Assembly (NCBI GenBank): GCA_902805495.1
Contig: CADCTH010000127.1
Location: 1 to 23,064 of the forward strand
Source: an uncultured Actinomycetospora sp.
GTDB lineage: Bacteria > Actinomycetota > Actinomycetes > Mycobacteriales > Pseudonocardiaceae
Direction of reading: 5' to 3'
DNA length: 23,064 nt
Under the pieces are notes generated by a model. That model ran no database searches. It was given only the letters and a program-made list of their open reading frames with translations, and had not been told where the DNA came from. A program made the translations under genes and the position numbers. Positions 1 to 6,263 of the stretch are shown here, piece after piece (position 1 is the first letter of the stretch; every line of letters begins with the position of its first letter).

Positions 1-69
1 GCGGGGCGTCGCTGCTGGGGCGACCGGGTCGTGGTCCCGGACGCGGCGCCCCGGGGCCGCGGCGTCCGG

Positions 70-87
70 CCGCCCGTGATCGGGCGG
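70..87. terminator. small GC-rich hairpin, possible terminator
   Basis: A perfect 7-bp stem (70-76 with 81-87) encloses a 4-base loop (TGAT). It lies downstream of the stop of the leftward gene at 221 and could end that transcript or one entering from the left. There is no T tract. The rest of 1-220 shows no convincing gene: a frame open from 1 to 171 has no start and an unremarkable composition. Confidence 0.25.
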
Positions 88-220
88 CTGCGCGACGCGC
101 GCTTGTCTGGTGTCTCGGTCCGCCCGGCCATGGGGGTCACGGTAGCCCCGGCGCCCCACGCGCCCCGGTAGCCACACGCGTCCCCGACGTGGTGTGTCCC
201 CCGACCGAGCCGGTGCGGCC

Positions 221-979
221 TCAGGGCCGCCCGCGGCCCGCGAGCTCGTCGTGCCACACCGAGGTCTTCGTGCAGTACTGCGGCGCGACCACGACGTCCC
301 GCTCCGCGAGCAGCTGCTCGAAGCCGGCCAGGGTCACCGCCACCTCCGGCGGCTCGCAGCGCGTCGAGAGCTCGACCAGCTCGCGCCCGCTGGGGAAGCG
401 GAAGTGCTCGAGGTCGGCGCGCCGCAGCCCCGGCACGGCCGCGGTGACCTTGACCCGGCGGACCACCAGCGGCCGGTGGACCCGCAACTCGCTCAGCCGG
501 GCGTCGTCCACGACGTCGGTCCCGCCGCGGCACGCCCACGAACACTGGGTCACCGAGAGCAGGTCCCGCGGCTTCGTCGAGCCGGCGATCGCCGCGGCGG
601 CCGTCGCCGAGTCGATCTCGCGGCGCACCTCGACGTCCTGCCACACCCCGCCGGGCACGATGTCGTACTCGATCCGTGCGCCGCGGGGGACGAGGCACTC
701 GCACGGCGTGCCGAGATGGCGCGCGGACACCGTGAGGTCGAAGCGGCCGCGAGCGCGACGCCGCAGGCGGACCTCGACCCCGGCCCGGAGCAGGTCCAGG
801 GCCTCGGTGTCCACCAGGTACGTCTGGCGAACGCTCCACGTCGGCGCCCGGCGGCCCGTGAGGGCCTCGGCAGCGGCTCCGGCCGGGGGCACGAGCAGCG
901 CCTTCAGCTCGACGCTGTCGGCGTGGACACCGTGGTTCGTGAGCCACGCGAGCGCCTCGGGCGATCCGAACCTACCCAC
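221..979 (-). CDS. CYTH-like domain protein (hypothetical)
   Basis: This is a 252-residue protein starting at GTG, with GGGAGG seven bases upstream, which fixes the start. An N-terminal V-E-L-K stretch, then R-Q-T-Y-L-V-D-T and a run ending V-R-L-R-R-R before L-T-V, resemble the alternating acidic/basic strands of CYTH (triphosphate tunnel) proteins, which bind phosphorylated substrates with metal. The usual N-terminal ExExK motif is not clearly present, so the assignment is by general pattern. There is no signal peptide or membrane segment, so it is probably cytosolic. It diverges from the PQQ region across a long intergenic stretch and is not obviously linked to it. The function is unknown; reality of the gene is fairly secure, the family call is tentative. 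Confidence 0.6.
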   Translation of the reverse strand: MGRFGSPEALAWLTNHGVHADSVELKALLVPPAGAAAEALTGRRAPTWSVRQTYLVDTEALDLLRAGVEVRLRRRARGRFDLTVSARHLGTPCECLVPRGARIEYDIVPGGVWQDVEVRREIDSATAAAAIAGSTKPRDLLSVTQCSWACRGGTDVVDDARLSELRVHRPLVVRRVKVTAAVPGLRRADLEHFRFPSGRELVELSTRCEPPEVAVTLAGFEQLLAERDVVVAPQYCTKTSVWHDELAGRGRP

Positions 980-1239
980 CGATCGACCTCCCTCGGTCGG
1001 CGTCGGACCACGTCGGCGGCGCCGCCCGGTCGGACACTAACTCCGCCCCGGTGATCCAGACACCTCACCGCGCGGAACCTGGACGGTTGGCCAGGGACGC
1101 CCTGCACCGACTGCGGGGCGGCGCGCATTCCGGTGGTCGGGAGACCCGGGCCGCCGCCACCGTCCGTGATCCCCGCAGCTCATCGGGACGGCGCGGGGAG
1201 GGGTGCCGTGATCGATCCGGGGATCCGTCCCACCGCCCC

Positions 1240-1268
1240 TTGCCGTCGCCGAACACACTCCCTAGTGT
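1240..1268 (+). promoter_or_regulatory. candidate sigma70-type promoter of the PQQ region
   Basis: TTGCCG (1240-1245) is separated by 17 bases from TAGTGT (1263-1268), matching the TTGnnn / TAnnnT pattern of actinobacterial housekeeping promoters. It would give a leader of about 400 bases before the first clear gene at 1678. The call rests on consensus only. Confidence 0.35.
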
Positions 1269-1283
1269 CGACTGTGGCTCAGC

Positions 1284-1334
1284 ACACACCGTTCGGCCAC
1301 CGACGATCACCGGTGGCCGTCGAGAACCGTGTGT
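1284..1334. promoter_or_regulatory. long imperfect inverted repeat, candidate operator or leader hairpin
   Basis: The core GGCCACCG (1295-1302) and CGGTGGCC (1311-1318) are perfectly complementary, with C1294/G1319 extending the pair. Outer arms ACACACCGTT (1284-1293) and AACCGTGTGT (1325-1334) pair with one mismatch. The dyad lies just downstream of the candidate promoter, so it could be an operator or an RNA structure in the leader of the PQQ operon. No regulator for it is encoded nearby. Confidence 0.4.
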
Positions 1335-1442
1335 CCTGCCGCCCAGCGGTCGACATCGTCGATCGAACGGTCGAGTGACCTGTGGCGGCACCGCACGCGG
1401 AGCTGGCCGTGTCCCTCGACGGCACACGGCCAGGAGGAGTGC

Positions 1443-1592
1443 ATGACGGTGCCCGATCACGCGTCCCCGGGACGCGGTGGGCCGATGGTGCGCCGGAGGC
1501 GTTCTCCGAGGTGCTCGAAGACGTACTCGCCGCCGCCTCCTGGTTCGACGACCGCCGTCGCGGCGTCAGCACCACGACGTCCGGCGGCGTGA
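1443..1592 (+). other. unresolved small reading frame with strong ribosome binding site
   Basis: AGGAGG at 1432-1437 precedes an ATG at 1443, a good translation start. The frame from it gives 49 residues rich in Arg, Ser and Pro that do not look like a protein. A neighbouring frame, which can start at GTG 1439, reads through a protein-like stretch (A-P-E-A-F-S-E-V-L-E-D-V-L-A-A-A-S-W-F-D-D) around 1493-1555 and stays open to 1681, overlapping the next start. Possible explanations are a short unknown gene, a frameshifted remnant or a chance open frame. I recognise no family. Confidence 0.25.
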
Positions 1593-1677
1593 CGCCGGGA
1601 CATCGGCGGGAGGCGGGCTCCGGGGTGGCGTCGCCGCCGCGGACAGGAAGAACACTCGTGACGAGGAGGAATGGCCG

Positions 1678-2169
1678 ATGACGGCTGAGGCAGGTGCGCG
1701 GAACGAGGTCGTGGAGGCGGGACTCGACAGGCAGAACGGGGTCACACTCGGACGGCTGATGGGCACCGGGAGCGTCGGTTACGCCGAGGAGGGGTCCGAC
1801 GGGGTCATGCGGGCCACGGTCCGGATACCCGAGGACCAGCTGATCTTCGAACCCCAGATCCTCGTCGTGCCCCACGGCGGCGAGATCGAACTGACGCTCA
1901 TCAACGACGACAAGAACACCCACTGCGCGGTGCTGCCCTGCAACGCGGATAACAAGATCATTTGGTTGGTCAACCACGCCAAGGGCACCGCCAGGCTCAA
2001 GCTCGACGGCCCGGGCCACTACTACTACGGCTCCACGACCGGCAACGACGAGGGCCGCGGGCTGAACGGGGCCATCGTCATCGGCGGCGAGGTGCCGGAC
2101 GAAGCCAAGCTCGACCGCCCACCGCAGCCGCGCCCGCAGTCGCAGGCACAGGCACAGGCGCAGTCGTAG
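1678..2169 (+). CDS. cupredoxin-fold PQQ-associated protein (MSMEG_3727-like)
   Basis: This 163-residue protein starts at an ATG seven bases after GAGGAGGA; the open frame continues upstream but that part is Arg-rich and unlikely. Residues of about 45-135 look like a cupredoxin beta-sandwich: V-P-H-G-G-E-I-E-L-T-L-I-N-D-D, then N-T-H-C, then a G-P-G-H-Y-Y-Y strand and G-A-I-V-I-G. The C-terminal Cys/His/Met copper-ligand loop of true cupredoxins is replaced by a Gly/Asn/Asp-rich segment, so copper binding is doubtful. It sits 26 bases before the PQQ dehydrogenase and is probably cotranscribed, matching the actinobacterial family annotated as PQQ-associated. An electron-transfer or structural partner role is inferred. 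There is no signal peptide. The C-terminus is a Q-A repeat. Confidence 0.8.
   Translation: MTAEAGARNEVVEAGLDRQNGVTLGRLMGTGSVGYAEEGSDGVMRATVRIPEDQLIFEPQILVVPHGGEIELTLINDDKNTHCAVLPCNADNKIIWLVNHAKGTARLKLDGPGHYYYGSTTGNDEGRGLNGAIVIGGEVPDEAKLDRPPQPRPQSQAQAQAQS
2143..2163 (+). repeat. CAGGCA hexamer tandem repeat encoding a Gln-Ala tail
   Basis: Three and a half copies of CAGGC(A/G) encode Q-A-Q-A-Q-A-Q near the C-terminus of the cupredoxin-like protein. Such a short tandem array can vary in copy number. Confidence 0.6.
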
Positions 2170-2195
2170 ACCCGCCCCCAAGGAGGAGCACATCC

Positions 2196-3884
2196 ATGAC
2201 CGATTACGTGGACGCCGGCGAAGCCGTACCCCACCGCAGTCTCAGCGCGGTGAACCAGTCCGCACCGGCCACCCGGAACGTCGACTACGACCGCATCGTC
2301 GACGCCACCTCGGAGCCGGAGAACTGGCTCACCTACTACGGCACCTACGACGGGCAGCGCTACAGCCGGCTCGACCAGATCAGCAAGGACAACGTCCGGC
2401 GCCTGGCTCCCGCATGGGTGTTCCAGTCCAGTTCGCAGGGCCTGCAGGCCGGAGCGTCGACCTACTCGTTCGAGGCCACCCCCCTCGTCGTGGACGGGGT
2501 CATGTACGTCACCGGCCCGGACGGCAAGGTCTGGGCCATCGACGCCAAGACCGGCACCGAGCTGTGGCGGTACAAGCACGCGACCCCGTTCGACGTCTCG
2601 CTGTGCTGCGGGAACGTGAACCGCGGCGTGGCCGTGGGGCATGGGAAGGTCTACATGGCCACCCTCAACTGCCACGTCGTCGCGCTCGACGCCCAGACCG
2701 GCGAGCCCGTCTGGGACGTCATCGTCGGTGACGTGCGGGCCGGGGAGAGCCGGACCGTCGCGCCGCTGATCGTGAAGGACATGCTCCTGGTCGGGAGCTC
2801 CGGCGGGGAGTTCGGGACCCGCGGGCACCTCGACGCGCTCGACGTCGAGACCGGCGAGCGCCGCTGGCGCTGCTACACGATCCCGAAGCCCGGCGAGCCC
2901 GGGTCGGAGACCTGGCCGGACGACGGCGAGGCGTGGCAGCGGGGCGGGGCTAACTGCTGGATCACCCCCACGTACGACCCCGAGCTGAACCTGATCTACC
3001 AGGGGACCGGCAACCCGGCGCCCGACTTCGACGGCGGCGTCCGCGAGGGCGACAACCTCTACACCGACAGCGTCGTCGCGATCGACGCGGACAGCGGCCA
3101 GATCCGCTGGCACTACCAGTTCACCCCGCACGACCTGTGGGACTACGACTCGACGATGGAGAACCTCCTCTTCGACGGTCCCGACGGGCAGAAGCTGCTC
3201 GCGCACGCGGACAAGAACGGGTACTTCTTCGTCCTCGACCGGACCAACGGCGAGCTGCAGCGGGTGTTCCCCTTCGTCGACCGCATCACCTGGGGCGAGA
3301 TCACCCCCGACGGCAAGGTCACGGCGAAGGTGTACCCGGACGAGGAAGGCGTCCCGGTGCACTTCTGGCCGGGGCCGGCCGGGGGCAAGGAATGGACGCA
3401 CATGACCTACAGCCCCCGGACGGGGCTGATCTACGTGCCGGTGCAGGAGGTCGGGGCGACCGCCACCCGCCGACGCCGCGAGTTCCGCGAGAGCATCCCC
3501 TACTGGGGTGCCGGCGTCGCCGTGGACCTCGACGACCACTACGGGTTCGTGGCCGCCATCGACCCGAACACCGGCGAGGAGAAGTGGCGCTGGCGCAACG
3601 AGTACCCGATGTGCGCCTCGACGCTGTGCACCGCGGGTGGCCTGGTCTTCCAGGGCACCCCGACCGGCGAGTTCGTCGCTCTGGACGAGGAGACCGGCGA
3701 GAAGTTGTGGTCCTTCCAGTGCGGGAGCGGGCACCACAGCAGCCCGTCGACCTACAGCGTCGACGGCCGGCAGTACATCGCGGTGCCGACCGGCTGGGGC
3801 GGCTGGGTCGAGGGCTTCCTGCCCGGCCTGCTCGGGGCCGCCGCGGGCTCGGCGATGTTCGTGTTCGCGCTGCCCGAGAACTAG
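2196..3884 (+). CDS. PQQ-dependent methanol/ethanol-family dehydrogenase
   Basis: This 562-residue quinoprotein has the eight-bladed propeller of the alcohol dehydrogenase family, with repeated A-I-D-x-x-T-G and A-L-D-x-x-T-G blade motifs. AGGAGG lies ten bases before the ATG. The adjacent Cys137-Cys138 (L-C-C-G-N-V-N-R-G) match the vicinal disulfide that covers PQQ. D316-Y317-D318 in P-H-D-L-W-D-Y-D holds the catalytic Asp followed two residues later by the extra Asp typical of lanthanide-dependent enzymes (XoxF, ExaF/PedH) and replaced in calcium enzymes. It would oxidise a primary alcohol or aldehyde; the substrate is unknown. No N-terminal signal peptide is visible, unlike the periplasmic enzymes of Gram-negatives, and no cytochrome c (CxxCH) is encoded nearby. 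Confidence 0.93.
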   Translation: MTDYVDAGEAVPHRSLSAVNQSAPATRNVDYDRIVDATSEPENWLTYYGTYDGQRYSRLDQISKDNVRRLAPAWVFQSSSQGLQAGASTYSFEATPLVVDGVMYVTGPDGKVWAIDAKTGTELWRYKHATPFDVSLCCGNVNRGVAVGHGKVYMATLNCHVVALDAQTGEPVWDVIVGDVRAGESRTVAPLIVKDMLLVGSSGGEFGTRGHLDALDVETGERRWRCYTIPKPGEPGSETWPDDGEAWQRGGANCWITPTYDPELNLIYQGTGNPAPDFDGGVREGDNLYTDSVVAIDADSGQIRWHYQFTPHDLWDYDSTMENLLFDGPDGQKLLAHADKNGYFFVLDRTNGELQRVFPFVDRITWGEITPDGKVTAKVYPDEEGVPVHFWPGPAGGKEWTHMTYSPRTGLIYVPVQEVGATATRRRREFRESIPYWGAGVAVDLDDHYGFVAAIDPNTGEEKWRWRNEYPMCASTLCTAGGLVFQGTPTGEFVALDEETGEKLWSFQCGSGHHSSPSTYSVDGRQYIAVPTGWGGWVEGFLPGLLGAAAGSAMFVFALPEN

Positions 3885-3935
3885 TCCTCCACCGCGGAGA
3901 CACCGCCGGCACCCGCCGGCAGAGAGGAGATCGCC

Positions 3936-4025
3936 ATGGAGCTCCACACCTGGGAGACCCCGCAGTTCGAGGAGATCGGAGTCGCCCCCGAGGTGACGAT
4001 GTACGTCGCCCAGATGGACGACTGA
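3936..4025 (+). CDS. pqqA: PQQ precursor peptide PqqA, copy 1
   Basis: This gene encodes 29 residues, with GAGAGGAGA just before the ATG. W6-E-T-P9 and E19-V-T-M-Y23 match the PqqA pattern; Glu19 and Tyr23 are the pair PqqE joins and from which PQQ is carved. The peptide ends in Q-M-D-D. It follows the dehydrogenase by about 50 bases and is followed within nine bases by a strong hairpin. A near-identical second copy lies at 5185, so which peptide feeds PQQ synthesis, or whether both do, is open. Confidence 0.9.
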   Translation: MELHTWETPQFEEIGVAPEVTMYVAQMDD

Positions 4026-4034
4026 CCGACTGAG

Positions 4035-4075
4035 ATCGCGGAGGGGCGCCGGGAGATCCGGCGCCCCTCCGCGAT
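4035..4075 (+). terminator. perfect 18-bp hairpin after pqqA copy 1
   Basis: Arms 4035-4052 and 4058-4075 are perfectly complementary around a 5-base loop (GAGAT) and begin nine bases after the pqqA stop. Only a short GTTTC follows. It probably attenuates transcription so that peptide mRNA exceeds that for the downstream genes, or stabilises the 3' end of a short pqqA transcript. Confidence 0.8.
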
Positions 4076-4116
4076 GTTTCGGTGTCGACCCCGATGACGA
4101 TCGACGTGGGGGATGC

Positions 4117-4332
4117 ATGACCGTCCAACAGACTGACGCGAGGCCCGAGGCCACGCGCTGGCTCTGCGAGATGTGTGGGTTCATCTATGATCCCGAGGAG
4201 GGTGACCCCGACAGCGGCATCCCGCCGGGGACGCCTTTCGAGGACATCCCGGACGACTGGATGTGCCCGATCTGTGGCGCCGAGAAGTCGGACTTCCGGG
4301 CGTTGGAACCGGGTGAGTTCCCGGAGATGTGA
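4117..4332 (+). CDS. rubredoxin
   Basis: This is a 71-residue protein with two Cys-x2-Cys knuckles, C17-E-M-C20-G and C50-P-I-C53-G, the four thiolate ligands of a rubredoxin Fe(SCys)4 centre. The conserved Y-D-P-E-x-G-D-P core and P-D-D-W-M-C-P are also present. About 14 extra residues precede the first knuckle. A purine-rich GGGGGA lies just before the ATG. It is a one-electron carrier in the cytosol. The next gene, 13 bases on, encodes a dimetal oxidase, so rubredoxin may supply it with electrons; that pairing is inferred from position. Its placement between two pqqA copies is unusual. Confidence 0.95.
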   Translation: MTVQQTDARPEATRWLCEMCGFIYDPEEGDPDSGIPPGTPFEDIPDDWMCPICGAEKSDFRALEPGEFPEM

Positions 4333-4345
4333 GGTTGCAGCGAGA

Positions 4346-5110
4346 ATGATCACCGGGTACGGCCACTTCGTCCAGCTTGCCGAGTCGCTGCAGTGGGACG
4401 AGACCACGATCGACCTGACCCAGGACGTCGAGGCCTGGCAGAAGCTCGAGCAGGAGGAGTACGACCAGATCCTCGGGCTGCTCGCCGGCTTCTGCATCGG
4501 TGAGACGTCCGTCGCCACCCACCTCACGTCGTTCCACGCCGCCGCGACCACCGACGACCGCATGGACGAGGTCTTCCAGGCCCAGGCCCGTGACGAGGCC
4601 CGGCACGCCCGCTTTTTCGACCGGGTGGTCCGGGACGTGGCCGGTGTCCCCGGGGACACGATGGTCCAGCGCGTCGACGCGCTCCGCGACCGCATCAGCC
4701 CGGACCTCGTCGAGCTGTTCGAGGAACGTCTCCCGGCCATCGCCCGGAGCGTCGCCGACGACCACGAGAAGCTCACCGCCGCGGTCGGGCTCTACCACAT
4801 GATCCTCGAGGGCGTGGTCCTGACGGCCGGGCAGCACGCGCTGCTCCAGACGATCGAACGAGCCTCGGTCGCGCTCCCGGGGCTCCACAAGGGAATGGAG
4901 CTCGTCCTGCGCGACGAGCGCTGGCACATCGGATTCGGATCGCGCGTCATCCAGAGTGCCGACGTCGTCGGCGACGAGATGGAAGAACTGCTGACGCAGG
5001 GCACGAAGGCGGCGTCGGCCTGGGGAGACCTGATCTCGCACGCCGACATCGAGAAGGTGGAGCACCTCCACCGTCGCCGCCTCAACTCCGTCGGGATCAA
5101 GTTCTGGTGA
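4346..5110 (+). CDS. R2-like dimetal-carboxylate oxidase (R2lox-type)
   Basis: This 254-residue, all-helical ferritin-like protein carries a complete set of two-metal ligands: E53; E84 and H87 (D-E-A-R-H); E155 (I-L-E-G); E191 and H194 (D-E-R-W-H). Spacing fits ribonucleotide reductase R2 and especially the R2-like ligand-binding oxidases (Mycobacterium Rv0233 type). V56, three residues after E53, and Y150, five before E155, fall where R2lox forms its Val-Tyr ether crosslink. R2lox proteins are usually about 300 residues, so this one is short. The natural reaction of the family is unknown. It follows rubredoxin by 13 bases and precedes pqqA copy 2, hinting at an oxidation tied to PQQ or PqqA. 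It could also be a cargo gene unrelated to PQQ. Confidence 0.85.
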   Translation: MITGYGHFVQLAESLQWDETTIDLTQDVEAWQKLEQEEYDQILGLLAGFCIGETSVATHLTSFHAAATTDDRMDEVFQAQARDEARHARFFDRVVRDVAGVPGDTMVQRVDALRDRISPDLVELFEERLPAIARSVADDHEKLTAAVGLYHMILEGVVLTAGQHALLQTIERASVALPGLHKGMELVLRDERWHIGFGSRVIQSADVVGDEMEELLTQGTKAASAWGDLISHADIEKVEHLHRRRLNSVGIKFW

Positions 5111-5112
5111 TC

Positions 5113-5131
5113 CCGCATCCCGCTGATGCGG
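5113..5131 (+). terminator. 7-bp hairpin after the R2-like gene
   Basis: CCGCATC (5113-5119) and GATGCGG (5125-5131) pair perfectly around a 5-base loop, two bases after the stop codon. It may weakly end the rubredoxin/oxidase transcript and overlaps a possible promoter for pqqA copy 2. Confidence 0.4.
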
Positions 5132-5151
5132 ACATCGCGCAGCGGTAGGTT
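5123..5151 (+). promoter_or_regulatory. weak candidate promoter for pqqA copy 2
   Basis: CTGATG (5123-5128) and TAGGTT (5146-5151) are 17 bases apart, and TAGGTT fits TAnnnT. This would allow pqqA copy 2 and pqqBCDE to be expressed independently of the upstream genes. The -35 match is poor. Confidence 0.25.
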
Positions 5152-5184
5152 GATCGACATCGACGAGAGGAGGTGGCAGCAATC

Positions 5185-5277
5185 ATGGAGTCGCTCTCCA
5201 TCTGGGAGACCCCGGAGTTCGAGGAGTTCGGTGTCGCCCCCGAGGTGACCATGTACGTCGCCCAGCTCGACGACTGA
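5185..5277 (+). CDS. pqqA: PQQ precursor peptide PqqA, copy 2
   Basis: This gene encodes 30 residues, with GAGAGGAGG upstream of the ATG. W7-E-T-P10 and E20-V-T-M-Y24 carry the conserved Glu and Tyr used to make PQQ. From W to the end it differs from copy 1 at only a few positions (Q to E, I to F, M to L), while the first six residues diverge. It is directly upstream of pqqB, the usual pqqA position, so it is the more likely partner for pqqBCDE. The hairpin that follows is also a relative of the one after copy 1. Confidence 0.92.
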   Translation: MESLSIWETPEFEEFGVAPEVTMYVAQLDD

Positions 5278-5285
5278 CGAGCGAT

Positions 5286-5323
5286 CGCGAGGGGCGCTCG
5301 GGACCATCCGGGCGCCCCTCGCG
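5286..5323 (+). terminator. 16-bp hairpin after pqqA copy 2
   Basis: Arms 5286-5301 and 5308-5323 pair over 16 positions with a single U-G wobble around a 6-base loop, beginning eight bases after the stop. It shares GAGGGGCGC and GCGCCCCTC with the hairpin after copy 1. There is no clear T tract. An attenuator between pqqA and pqqB is the simplest reading. Confidence 0.75.
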
Positions 5324-5359
5324 CTCGTGACACACGGATCCACCAGGGAGGTCCTCGCG

Positions 5360-6256
5360 ATGTGGCTGCGGGTGCTCGGCGCCGGAGCCGGGGGCGGCTT
5401 CCCCCAGTGGAACTGCGGGTGCCCGGGCTGCGCGGCGGTCCGTGACGGCTCCCGGCCGGCGACGCCGCGCACGCAGTCGTCGGTGGCCGTCAGCGCCGAC
5501 CGGACGACGTGGTTCCTCCTCAACGCCTCCCCCGACCTGCGGGCCCAGATCGACGCGTGCCCCGATCTCTGGCCGCGCTCCGGGCGCGACAGCCCGATCG
5601 CCGCGGTGCTGCTCACCGACGCCGAGCTCGACCACACGATGGGCCTGCTCCTGCTGCGCGAGGGTCCGGGCATCACGCTGCACGCCACGGACGCCTCGTT
5701 CGCGACGCTGTGCGACGGCACCGGGTTCCTGCCCACGCTCGAGCGCTACACGCAGGTGGAGCGCCACCGGGTGGTGCCCGGCGAGACCGTCGCCCTCGGC
5801 GAGCGGCTGAGCTATCGCGCGTTCGACGTGCCGACGGTGAAGAAGGCGCGCTTCGGCGGCGGGGTGGACGACGAGGGCCGGGTGGTCGGCTACCGGCTCA
5901 CCGACACGTCGACGAGCCGCAGCGCGGTCTACCTGCCCGGCGTCCAGGAGGTGACGCCCGCGGTCCACGAGGAGCTCGCGGACGCCGACGTCGTGCTCGT
6001 CGACGGCACCACGTGGACCGACGACGAGATGATCCGGCTGGGTCTCGCGTCGAAGACCGCCCGCGACATGGGTCACCTGGCCGTCGACGGCCCGGGTGGG
6101 AGCCTCGCGGTGCTGACCGGACTGCCGGCGGAGCGCCGGATCTACGTGCACATCAACAACACGAACCCGATGCTGCTCGAGGACTCCCCCGAGCACGCCG
6201 CGGTCACCGCCCTCGGGGTGGAGATCGGCGTCGACGGGCTCGAGGTGGAGGTCTGA
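5360..6256 (+). CDS. pqqB: PQQ biosynthesis protein PqqB
   Basis: This 298-residue member of the metallo-beta-lactamase fold family is identified by its N-terminal A-G-G-G-F-P-Q-W-N-C-G-C-P-G-C segment (Cys zinc site), T-D-A-E-L-D-H-T-M-G-L and H-I-N-N-T-N-P. PqqB is reported to hydroxylate the Tyr-derived part of the PqqA-derived intermediate with non-haem iron. I chose the ATG at 5360, eight bases after GGGAGG, because the protein then opens with the family's usual M-x-x-x-V-L-G-A; the frame also runs upstream to 5327. Seven bases separate it from pqqC, so the two are probably cotranscribed and translationally linked. Confidence 0.96.
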   Translation: MWLRVLGAGAGGGFPQWNCGCPGCAAVRDGSRPATPRTQSSVAVSADRTTWFLLNASPDLRAQIDACPDLWPRSGRDSPIAAVLLTDAELDHTMGLLLLREGPGITLHATDASFATLCDGTGFLPTLERYTQVERHRVVPGETVALGERLSYRAFDVPTVKKARFGGGVDDEGRVVGYRLTDTSTSRSAVYLPGVQEVTPAVHEELADADVVLVDGTTWTDDEMIRLGLASKTARDMGHLAVDGPGGSLAVLTGLPAERRIYVHINNTNPMLLEDSPEHAAVTALGVEIGVDGLEVEV

Positions 6257-6263
6257 GGAGCGC

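Noticed and set aside
980..1460. Overlapping open frames of 70-130 codons between 980 and 1460 on both strands
   Set aside because: All are Arg/Pro/Ser-rich without ribosome sites or family motifs, consistent with noncoding GC-rich DNA.
2025..4184. Very long minus-strand open frame opposite the PQQ dehydrogenase
   Set aside because: It mirrors the dehydrogenase codons; the product is Val/Gly/Arg-rich without domains, and the plus-strand gene has clear family motifs and a ribosome site.
4117..5110. Rubredoxin plus oxidase as a split rubrerythrin
   Set aside because: The oxidase has R2-type ligand spacing and length and not the short rubrerythrin four-helix domain.
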